Source: Mactromeris polynyma
Lineage: Eukaryota; Mollusca; Bivalvia; Venerida; Mactridae
Assembly (NCBI GenBank): GCA_032209605.1
Contig: JASFXZ010000078.1
Coordinates: 434,001-498,000 of the forward strand
DNA length: 64,000 nt
Reading direction: 5' to 3'
Both the position numbers and the translations under genes were made by a program. Below are positions 1 through 12,700 of the stretch, piece after piece. The notes below the pieces were generated by a model that made no database searches, was not told the origin of the DNA, and worked only from the letters and a program-made list of their open reading frames with translations. The first letter of the stretch is position 1. Each line of letters starts with the position of its first letter.

Positions 1-795
1 AAGGACTCCAACAAGCAACATTCCGAAAGCAAGACCTCCCATGGCGCCTACAACAGACAGAAAATGATTTAGACTGAGGCGCATAATGAGAGAATTTTGA
101 ATTGTTAGCTAAAATTATTGACAATTTTATTGTGGAAACGAGTATAACATTTGCCCATCGCAGGACTTAGAGTTATTTAAAGCATAATTCTTACAAGAGA
201 AACCTGACAAGATAAATGTTTGGCATTTAACTAATTCAACTTGCTTACAGCGGTACACATCCTAACTGCTTTTGGCGTGAACAGAGCAACAACCACGGCA
301 TTCTAAAAGCGAGATGATGCCGCTGATGTAGGATATTGGAATCATACATAAAGTGCGGGTAGCAAGGACAGAACAGTGCATGGTACATTCGTAAAATTAC
401 ATGCTCTAGAAAATAATTGCTCTAAAAGACGAATTATTTGGACTTCATTTAATAACGTATTTATACAAATACATGGGATATTCGGAATGACCTGTGAAAT
501 ACTAGAATAACATCCAACAGCACAATGACAGTTGTATTTTATCCGCTAGCTGGATACAGATGTCATGCAGATTGTCATTTGTACTTCATTTTATAAATTG
601 GTCTGTGTTTTAGTAAGGAAAAGTAAAAAAAAACCAGAACAATCTCGCCAGAACAGTTGGATGTGATTAGAATATACACAGGGTCAAGGTAAAGCTATCA
701 CCATGACAACGTACCTCCTGAATATCCACTGCTAGGAATAGAGTAGTATTTCTGAGGATTGTTGATGTATGGTGTTCCATCAGGGAATGATTGTC
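1..795 (-). CDS. Exons 18-19: juxtamembrane stalk and start of transmembrane helix
   Basis: Exon 18 (795-715) encodes RQSFPDGTPYINNPQKYYS and a Ser/Gly end, a cysteine-free stalk. Exon 19 (47 to beyond base 1) opens with GAMGGLAFGMLLVGVL, a small-residue-rich hydrophobic run fitting a single-pass helix. The gene is cut by the window edge. The 667-bp intron between them shows a diverged MITE-like stretch near 930-1020 just upstream, but no other coding sequence. Confidence 0.75.
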
Positions 796-3700
796 CTGAA
801 AGAAAAAACCCATCATTTAAATTATACTGAAACGAACCATCCATAAAACAATGCTCTGCATGAAGCAAAAACATTTAATGTATTATACAACATTTCCAAG
901 TTTGACTGTTGTTGACAGTTGCTTTGTACAGAGGTAAACAATTTACAGGAAAATGAATATCATTGATGAAGGAGGGTCGTTGATAAAGAGAGGACCGCTC
1001 CGGACAGGTCGCGCTGTATTACTGAACATGTTTTAGACACTTATAGTCTTAAGAATATCTATACACAGTGCAAAATGTATAAAGTTGAAGAGAAAAAGAA
1101 TGGTTACAATACAATATAATCATTACAAAATAACTACCCATTTCCTTCCTGTATATTTAGGACATAATGTATTAATTATGTTCAACCGCTGTAAAATATT
1201 ATTTGATTTCTTGCATAGAATTGAAACATCAATCAAGACAAACAGCAAAACCAAGGACGACCATAGCTACAGTTTTCGATGCTACAGTAAATTAGTCCCT
1301 TACTATATAAAATGCAAAATGTTCTGTTAAAATATACCTCTGACACATCAATAACATTTTATTCAGCAAACCTTCAATAGACTAAGTATTATTGGCAGAG
1401 CATTATAACAGGTATAACTATATTCAGTAATACATAGTCGTATAAAAAGTCCCCATTTATACTTACTGTTATATATATCACAGTATAAACTCTTCTGTGA
1501 GCTTACTTGTCCCACATTACTCATAGAAGTTGTGCTTAGTCGGCACTCTGTCGAGTTGCCACAGTAACCAAAACTGGCACAATTAATTGTTTCTTCTTCA
1601 ACACAAAGTTTAGCACATTGGTCCACGGATACTTGAGATATGATGCGGTCATTGGTGTTAGTCATACGAAGTCGCGATGATTGCTTGAAATCTGACAAAT
1701 ACTTTCCTGCAATGGTAAAAGGATGTTGTGTTATAAAAACAACGTTTGAACCCATCAACAAATTGCTGAAATTCATTTGTTATAATATGAATAAATTGAA
1801 TAATGTCTCAGAAACTAAAGCAGAACTGTTTAAGCAAAACCAATCTCAGTTATAACAAATCCCAAACAGTACAACATTTATAATACTTGAAATGGAAGGC
1901 TATGATGGAACACACATCAATTTGTTAGTGAATAATAAAATAATATAATCTGCTTTGTAAGTTGTTTTATTCAGACTTGAAGGCACACTCGAACACATCA
2001 CTAAAGGTTCCAGAAATTGTCGATTTCCATTCGTACATAGTTAACAATGAACTAGTACTAACTGCAACAAAATATAAACTATTCACCAAATTAAAACATC
2101 AATGTGACCTTGACCTTTGGATCTAAAGACCCCAGGTTAAAAGGGTCATCTACTAACCACCATAATGGTAAAAAGAATGGTAAGAACAGTACAAGCTCTT
2201 CAGAACTAAACCCCCAGGGAGACGTTAAAGTTTGCTGTTGTTAATAGGTTGTTGCTCTCGAGAGGTTAAGTTGAAAAAATTATCAGGAGATATTGCTTCT
2301 GTTGTAGAGAGGTTGTTGCTTCAAAGAGGTACACTATGGAGATGTTGCATTGTATTAAGACATATTCGTGATAGTGAAATGTGTGGACACGCTCGAGTTT
2401 GAGATGTGTTGTTCCTTATAACATGAATATACAAAATAGATGATGATACAGCATCTTACGTGAATAATGGTTGCACATTGGCGAGTCCTGTTTGTCGGCT
2501 TTGGGCACATCATAGTAGTGTGTTTTACCCAGATAACATGTAGATACATCATCACAATAGTCGAAGGATTTACAATTGAATCCGTTATAATTACTGCACA
2601 GTTTACCACATTCGTCAGCAGAGAATATATTCTGATAGATAGTGTCAGAGCTGGACAGCACGGTGGTTCCTTGGAACATCTGATAATTAGCGGTGTACTT
2701 TTCTGAAATCATACAGTTACTATTTTTTCAAATTTAACTTATAAAACAACTTCGTGCGGCAAAAGTATAATACTGCCTTCCATGTTTATCTGTCAAAAAG
2801 TGTAACATTGAAGTAATGAGGTTTTGAGATACAGAATTTTGAAGTTTGTCATAATGTAACAAAATAAGATTTTTGCAGGAATGCGGGATTTGGTCAAGTT
2901 TAAGTGTTGTATTATGTAACACACAGAGTTTAACTGAAAACATAACGTACAAAACGAATGATAAAATCAGTTACATACTGGTGTAAAGATCACACATAGC
3001 AGAGTTTTTCACCACGCTTGGTCTCTCATCTGGGTGAAGTTTGGAGAGGGAGCAGTAACCAGTGTCGAAGCAGTACGAGAACGAGTTGCACACCCAAGAC
3101 TGTTCATTCAAACACCCTTGAGCACAATCATCTATTGCTATACCAGTCAATATAGAGTCGTCGTACCCAGGGATGCCTTTGTTAATCTGCACGTTGAACT
3201 GCGTCATGAGAGTTTCTGTTTGAAAATAAAAGAATTTGACAATACGAATTATGTTATTTACTAATAATTCCGTCTTGAGGTGGGCACAGCAATTCGGCGA
3301 CGTTTCAATGCTACCAATGATGAGCTTTTACTACGGTGATGTTGTCCCAAAGCGGAAATGGCACGAATCATGATTACTTTTTTCACTTTTACTTGTTGAA
3401 CAGCAAATCAGAATGTACATGCGAGTATTAGGAGAAATCGTGTCAACGGTCATACAAGTCATGTACAAGAGCGATTTAGACACTATAGTAATGTTTTATC
3501 AATGAAACACCACTTAAACACTCTGGGTATTTTATATCATTACATGAATGCAAAACAGAAACGTATAATTTAAATATTGTGAAGACAATTGGTGGAATAA
3601 ATGGTCGCTTATAACTTATGCTTTATCCGATATCTTGCCCAATTCTTATCAAAGAAGACTGAAATGATCAATGGATTGGACAATATGAATAAAGAGTCAG

Positions 3701-6700
3701 GAAGAGAGGATGGTGTCACATATGACGTATATACTAACGTGTGCCAAGTTTTCGGTTAGAATTCAGTAGTACACTGTCATCAATTGATCCCGCTTTAAAA
3801 GTAGCAGCCTGAAAATGGAATATAATTGTTACAATCGGGATATATATTGGTATCAGATTTGATCATATATCATAGTCTTTTTTTTAGCGGGCATTTTTTA
3901 TAGCGAATTTCTATTTTTCGCGAGTTTTTATTTCCGCGAGTTCCTTGCTGGGATGTTCGTCAAAGAGATGAACACATGTTTCAGCGAGATTTTAAATTCA
4001 CGAGGTTTTCATTCATGCTTACATTTGGTAAGTCCGTCTTACATAGTTAGCAGCTTGGAATAAATTACCAAATTAGTCCTTCATGCGGGTCAATGCTTTT
4101 AAATGAGCGAAAATGAGTTCCTTTCATATTCTTGTATTAATATGATTGCTTGGCAGTTTGTAAAATTGTGAAGCCAATGCGTGTAGTGACGTCACGGCAA
4201 ATAGTGTATCACGTGGCTTCATTACAATAACTTCTACCAAGTTCACACATTGTTACGGTGTAAACAAATATGATGGCATGCCTTGCTGTATTCTAAGTAC
4301 ATAACCTACATTTAAATTTACTAGTTTGCTGCAATATTCTATATCCTTTTTCATTCAAAGTAAGTACTATCTTCAACAACAACAACAACAACGTGCGTGC
4401 GTGCGTGCGTGCGTGCGTGCGTGTGTAGTCAGGCTGCATCATAACACCTTGTATTATATGAGCATTTAAATTCTAAACCATATCGATGCACGTTCGAAGT
4501 TTCCAATATTACCTTTCCATTTATTGTAACCTGTACTTTAAAGTTACCAATAATAACATCGTTCTTCAGGTTTTTCCACGCGTCTGTCAAAGACAAGTCG
4601 AAACTTGCAGACTTTGCTGTTCCTGTAACAAAAATATGTACCTTACATCTCATGAATTAGTAAAATCTATATGCATGTAATTAGTTTTCTCTCGAGTATA
4701 AGTATATCAGCGCTTTATCCTTCTAAGACAATCGTAAAGAGTACAAACAGTGCCATTGACGAGGTACAGTGCCATTGACGAGGTACTATTTTTACAAACA
4801 GTGCCATTGGTAATATTTAAAACAAGAAGGAACTTCGATTATGCTAGTGCATCCCACACTGTTCAGCATGGAATTAAAGATGTATCTGGGTCATATGAAC
4901 ATAAAATGTGTGAATTGGATTCAACTAGTATTGTTGTTACATTGGCTAAAACATCTCGAATAAGAACCATCGCAATATATAATCGATTGAAATTATATTT
5001 TTTACCATATTACTAACAGACAATACTTGTAAAATAGCCTGATTGTTAAAAACCTGGATTTTAAAAAAAAAAATTATGATGTACAAATATCTTTCTTCAA
5101 CAAATACGGATCAATACATTATGAGTTCATTCTTTGTTAATATATGTTTATTGATGTTTTAACTATAGGAAATATATTCTTCATGTTTATTTAGGTAAAC
5201 AAAAGTACAAACAATGAGCATAATATTACTTTAAGTAAAGACTTAGGAAATGTGGATGCCACTTACGGACATAATGGTCACATTGACCACCAGAACTGAC
5301 AATAGCGGTGCCATCCTCGGTGTGGGATTTACTTAATCCACACAGATTTTGTGACATACAATAATCGAAACTGTTGCATTGTCCGAGTGTACCAGGATCG
5401 TTACATGCTCGAGCACAGTCACTTGGGCTTGAAACGGTGATCTGCTTGTCGTTCGTAAATTGTCGGAACATTCCGGAAAGTTTACGGAAGTAAGCTGCAA
5501 GAGATTTTGATCAGAGTTGAAATCAATGTAGAACATGCTATCCCGAATGTAACTGGTAGCGACTCACAATATGTGGTTTAATCTCAGCTTTGATTTGGAT
5601 TGAAACATCTGGGCATGTCCATATCATGTTTTTTTCGGTAATTCCGTCCATTAAATTGGTGAGTATAAAGATTTCCCCAATAGTATACAGAAACGAGTTG
5701 ATTGCTATTTAATTACAAACATGTAAAGTGCGAAGGCATTGCAGATCAGCTGATATGCTTCGTTACTTAAAATGTATTTTAGATGTAACACATGCACTCT
5801 TAAATCGTAAGCAGTGTTCGTAAGTTTTAATTGAACACTGCGCAGATATTTACCTCCTTTTGAAGAGTTTTCTACATACCTATTGGTGGTGGAATTTCCA
5901 ATAACGTGGCAACCATCCATAAATTGCCGGCATTAACATGGAAGGTAGGCTTTTGTATACGTATAGGTGACACATGAGCGATTGTTGATATCCTGCTTGA
6001 TATTGCTTGTATAAATGCATTTTTATAACCTACAAGACTGGCGTCCCAAGCACCTGTAATAATATATAAGGTCATATACTGTTAAACTGTCGGTTGTTAA
6101 AGCCAGCTCAACAATAAGTGTTAAACATATTCCAGTTGTCTAGAAACATTTACAGTATAAGTCGTGATTGCTTCCCCGAAGTCTTCATCGGTGAACTTAT
6201 ACCGATATAAATTTAAGTAATGAAAATCCCCCTCACCACTGTTTTATAGTTATTTCCCGGGTATTGTAATATGTAATGTCTACACTCATTCGTATGTAGT
6301 AAACTGTATTTACATAGAAATAAAAGCCTGGAACCTCACCCCCATAAACAAACCAAAACAACAGCCACTAGCAAACTATACGTTTTCATGAAATGTAGAA
6401 AGAATTCACAAACTACATCCGTTGTAATACGAAATAATGCATTAATATTCTGACGTTGATAGTGCTTTCATGTTTGGAGAGCATGAACGGTTCAAAATTA
6501 GTTTTTAAAGTCAATGAAACGAATTTTATTGCAAATTTAAGAAATTTCATATTCCGTACTTAGCGTATAGTAAAAGGCTAAGAGGTTTGAAGCGTAAATC
6601 TACAAATGCCCACTTTAGTAGTTGGACATCGGTTACTCGAATACTCGGTAACATCCGAAATAAATATCAGGTCCCGATGTATCTTCTTAGGCACGTCGAA

Positions 6701-9700
6701 TTGAAATGGACTATTAGATACCATGTATTATTCGAAAAACAATTTCGGACCCGACGAGTTAAAATGAACGAAGTCCGACTGCATAACAGCATGATGCTGA
6801 AATCATTCGTGCTAATTGTAAAATGTCTAGTAGTGTGAAAAGAATGACAAACCTGGGAATTTAATGATAAAAGATTTCTTCGAGAAATCATCATAACAAT
6901 TATCAATTGCGAATCTCTGACTAGATGGAGTTTCAGCGTCGAAGTTGTAAATGTTATACGTTGCCTGGTAATTAACCTAAATGAGAAAAGAAAACAATTT
7001 CATTTGCAAGGTACAGAGACGTTTTCACATTTTTGGTAAACAATACTGACTGATGTATTTGCAATTTTACCACAAAAAGTAATTGAATACACACAATCAA
7101 ACACTAGGACAAAACGTCGTCTCATTTCCGGAAACCCGATAACTCAATTGTTGGCGGTTTGGTATCGCTGAAACTGTCTTTCCAAGCTCTTTCTATCTGT
7201 ACTACTTATATTGTTCATGATTGTTTGTTTCATCGGATTGAACGCCGTTTCTCAACGATATTTCAGTTATATACGGCGGCCGGTTCACCTAACCAGTTTT
7301 TCCTGGACTGAATCCTTACCAGTACTAACTTACCCTTCCACAAGGAGCCGGCAACTTTTCCACATGTGGAGGAAAATCGACAATTTTGTTCAGGAATGCA
7401 CATAACTTAAATAAAATGCAAATCCATAACCCCGTATGTAATAATTATCTCAAGAGGGTAAAACTTCAAAGTTGTTTTCACAAAAAGACGAAAAACAAAT
7501 TATGGGGCTCTGTAAGTAATGCGACAAAAGGTCATTTAAAATATAGCCATTACGCACAAATGTGTATCAACTTAAACGATAAATTAATGGAAAAGGCTGT
7601 AATCCAGACGAAATATTGTAATCGTTTGTTTTCGATGCTCGGTATTCACTATTCAGAAAATTTAAAGGAATGTTTGCAAACTAATACAGATTCCATGTAC
7701 TACACCGAAAGTTCTAAATCAACATTTCGATTTGAAAGATATCTGATTTTGGATATAATGAATACGTACATAGTCTGGAGTCGTTATTCGAAGTTGTACT
7801 GGAATATCAGTACTGATACCTGCTTTGCTACCGATATTATTGCTGGCTTGCCAGTCTCGCTGCAAAATATCACATTGAAATTCAACAAAAATGATTTTTT
7901 TAAATGGGATTTCACATGTATAGTACTTTCGTTTGCTTAACGGTCTAATTTAGAAACAAGAAATTCATATTTTTATTTCTGTTTAACGAGTTCGTACATT
8001 CAGTCGTATCGGTATGTATTGTATACGACAATAGACGATTCATCTAGAGAGAAAGGTTCATCAAGGTAGTGTTTAATTGAATGTCAAGGACTCTAGAAGT
8101 ACACTAGCCCGATGTCCCGGACTAGAATAATGCTGAATCGGACTACCAACTGTTGAGTTGAAGTTAGTCCAGGACAATTCTGTTGTTAAAGTTAACCAAA
8201 ACATCGGCAATTCTTCAGTTGTAAGTCAAACCTTAGAATCCCACAAACACATATACATGTGATTATTAATTTTAGATTGTGGAGCTATCATTGTATTTGT
8301 TTATTTGTTACTTAATCGACCGATATTCTCGGACAACTAGCTTCCTATGTAGGACAAGTCAAATTCCATTTCCATTAGTCCGGGACAAGTGTATTTGAAA
8401 AACATTACTAGAGCCCTAAATGTTCAATACATAACATGAATTAAGAATTTAAGGGCTGGGTGATCCACATTTTGAACACTGCTGACCACGTGGCCTGCAG
8501 GATAAATTCAATGTTATAGAAGTTACTGGACACTAAAAGGGTACGAAAAAACCAGATCCAGAAGATGTTATGATTATTTGTAGCTAAACTTACATTCATG
8601 AAGTAGAATTCGAATATTGAGGTGAAGTTTGAGTAACCGGGCAGAGCAAAGTCGGTTCTCTTGGAGATGAAGACATCGCACAAAATACCCCTGACAGTTC
8701 TCTGGAAATGATACATGATTAGCAATTATGCTGTCAAAATACCCCTGACAGTTCTCTGGAAATGATAATTATTAGCAATTATGCTGTCAAAATACCCCTG
8801 ACAGTTCTCTGGAAATGATAAATGATTAGCAATTATGCTGTCAAAATACCCCTGACAGTTCTCTGGAAATGATAATTATTAGCAATTATGCTGTCAAAAT
8901 ACCCCTGACATTTCTCTGGAAATGATAAATGATTAGCAATTATACTGTTTCAAGTGACACGCCTTTAACTATGCATGCTAGATAACACAATGATCTGAGA
9001 GGAAATGTTTCAATAATTTCATCTAATATTCTCAGATGAATTAGCGCGAACTGGGCAGAGAAGAAATTAATAATGACTGTTAAAAATGCATAAACTACAA
9101 GTCGACAGCAACTCTATGCCTTTGCCTATTTGTTTAGTACAACACGCTGAAATAACTTTTTTTTCAGTCACGTGAAATATATCAGTCGTAAAATAATTAC
9201 CGTTCCTTCGAAAGTGTAGGTGGTATTATCTAAGTAGAAGAGCTGAGACGGAGATTTCATTTTGACGTAGAATTGTGAGCTTAGGTTGGCATTTTTAGAC
9301 ATTTTCACCGATGCATCAAATGTAGTATTTTGTATAGGGATCATCGTGCAGTTGCCAAGAGTCTTGTCGATAGCGTAAGCAATACCTGAAATGATATTAA
9401 TACATTAAATATGTAACCTAGCAACTAGCAATTGTGTTGATCAGTGAATTAATTGTGTGCATAACCGTCATGTATTCAGTTAAACCGCACTTAAAGACCA
9501 CCTCAATAAGAAGACCACCTCAATAGTACATCATATTACACTCTGAGAGAGCAGTGACGATCACTGATGTGTGTTACAACAATGACTTGGACTGCTGATA
9601 CAAGATCGTCACAATTATTGTCTGTGTTTCAGAATAATACGTAAAAACTTGGGATAATTGTTCAAAAGTAAACGATCGCTTGTTTCCTCTTCGTAGACTG

Positions 9701-12700
9701 TAGGCCGAGATTTCGTTGTTTGTATATGTAACTAGTGTCTAAAGCAAATTCTTTAGAGACAAATCACCTTTTTTTTGAAATCACCACTATCCATATAAAA
9801 TACGTAAAGAACAATGCACATGCTGTTTAGAACAGCACATTTAATACTATAACCTCTGCCCGGACTTTCAATAATGGTCTACTCCGACCCTTAAACTAGC
9901 AGCTAGGGAAACAAATACGTTTGTGTACATAAACACTTCTAGAGTTATATGGTTGCATCAAGAACTGAGATAACGATTTACTGTTTCTTTTATTCGTTCA
10001 ATTCAGGTATCACCTGTTATAACTTATTAAATTCGTATAAACGATGAATCTTTGGTGTTAACTGTTTGCTATATATTGGAATGTAGTATTTTAAATGTTC
10101 AAAGTTACCTGTAGAATAATCATGAACCTCTGTGACGGGGTTAGTTGAGTAATATGGGAATCCCGTAGACGTAGGTCTGTAATCAAATCTAACCAACTTC
10201 TTTACATAATCATAGTATACCTGTAATATAAAACATGAAGCATCGATAGTCCAAGTGACAATTTCTCACACGATAATTCTTATTCAAAGCACTGATATGC
10301 AGGCAGCACTGGTGTAGGCCTATAACTGGATTATGTGTGTGTGAAAGGTTTTGGGCATAATTACGCCTAGTGCCAAGTTTCGTCAATAACTTACTGAATG
10401 ATCCTTCGTAATCATTCTATGTAGGCCCTATTACGCATACACTATCTGTAAAGATTACATCTCTGACTAGAATCTTTAATGTTTTTAAAGTTATAATACA
10501 ATCGTGTCTAAGCCATCCTCGGTGCACAGGCTATTCATAACATGCATGATGACAGTACAAATCTCTTACTCATTAATGATAAATGAGGTGAAATTCAGCC
10601 GATTGATTGGCCGCATGCCACACCTCATGCAATACGGAAATTGCCTAGGAGTTACGGATGAAATCACGGTTCTGAGTGATAAAATGAGATCGCGGCTTTC
10701 AAATCGTGCTAGGCAGGACAATAGCTCTTCACAAAGGAGATTCCTTCTTTTTTGTTATCGTCCATTTCGTTGGTCGAGAGATGCTAATGAAAATTAGTGC
10801 ATTACGAAGTTTCGCTCGCCAATTTGCCAAGACTATCATATATCACGGTTATGAATAGCCTGGGTACCGAGGATGTATCCAGGCTAGATATACACGTACA
10901 TGCAATGTGGAACGGTATTCAGGAATGAAATTAAGACGCAACAAGAAGAACAAAAACACAAATGTACACCAATCCTTAAGGAACGTAATAATGTCATGAA
11001 TGAACAGGGGAATATTAAAGAAAAGGAGAACAGAAAAGAACAATATTGGGAAGGGGTATGAAATAGAAAAACAGGAGAATGAAGAACAATTAAAAAAAGA
11101 AGAAGGTGAAAATGGAATTCAAAAGGAGTGTGGAACATCAAATGACTTTACAACAATTTAACACAAATAAAAAGTCAGCAAACATGACGGGTACACAAAC
11201 TTTGACGACACGGTAACCTCGAACTTCGCCGTTAATATTTAATGCTTACATCAGCTTGTGAAACGACCTGGTTGAGGGCGTCGACAATTTCTTCTCTGTA
11301 GGAGTATTGACCACTTAACACAGGTACTTTTCTGGTTTGTTTTCTTCCAGGACACTGAAGTCCCTGTGGAGTCTGAAACGATGAAATGTTAATATGAGCG
11401 CCGAAGTGACCATATGTAGCAAAATATTGTTTCCTGCTTGCAAATAGTGTCATCACTTGTTGCGTTTTCTTGAAATGACGTCACTTACAGAATAGGTTGT
11501 TAATCCCATAGCAGCGCTCATATATATGATTAAATGTTCTTATATATGACGATAATGTATGAAAGAGCATTAGCTCTGTTGCGTAAAATAGATAGAATTA
11601 CATTCGACGTCAAGACAAAACACATACCCTCGTAAATCGAGTATTAATACCAACAAATTGTTTGAAAGGTTGATGATTTTATGCCATCTGTAGCTAGTGA
11701 TTTGAAACAAAATGAGGCTTTGAATTTTGATTGGCCCATACGATCGAAGAGATATAGAAACAATTACTTTCATTCACAAAGTTTCTTTACAACCTCTTGT
11801 TGTAAAATTAAAATAAATCGACAATTGATACTTACTGTTCACATTACAGGTATGTTTTAGAACTGTACGTGCTACGTAAAGCTTACTTATTTATCCTAGA
11901 TGTAAAAAGGACCCTTAATGTCCATGTTTTATTTACCACGATGAGACATTTATATCAACTTATCTGACTGCTACAATGTGGGGGCCAAATATTATCTATG
12001 ATAATGATGGTTGTAAATACAACGACAATTAGTCGAGAGATAAAGGTGTACAGCGAATATGATTATGATATGATATGATATGGTGCACAGATAATGAGTT
12101 TATTTAATGCATTTTATTTGTCAATGTAGAAATACAATTGTACATGTTGGCCAAACATATCCCATGATGCAGTCAATATCGTTGGCATCGAACACCAATA
12201 ACCATCGAGTTGAAAAAGTGGTGATTTCTATGTACAGTCTCTCTACCACAAGACCTTCACAATAAATTAGCATGTTTAGATCTAACCATTTAGGACAAAG
12301 GAATACATTTCTAAGCTTTTTTGTATCATGTGTTTGTTTATCTGAGAACAGTGAAAAATAGCTCCGTGGAGGCCGGTTTCACAAAACAGGATTTAATATA
12401 TCACCACAGCACAGGAGATTGTCACGAGTTTCCTCCCCTTCTATATCCCTTTTATGATACAGATTGATGCAATAGAACAGATATAGAAGGGAGATAAATC
12501 GTTAAAGATAATATACTGTGCAGTACAGTACTGTATGTTTGTTGATATTAGACAAATAATAAAAATGCATTTCTTAATACGATGGTGTATTTGCTGTTAA
12601 AATTGCCGTTAACAATAAAATCATGTGTTCACGTTATGATAACGTTATTCAACATCTGTCAAATTTATGCCATACAGACATGTTTTATTATTATCATTGT

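Noticed and set aside
3216..5266. Separate gene for Apple domains 2-4
   Set aside because: No promoter, start codon or signal peptide was found, and phase 1 joins are available from Apple 1 through exon 14, so one gene is simpler.
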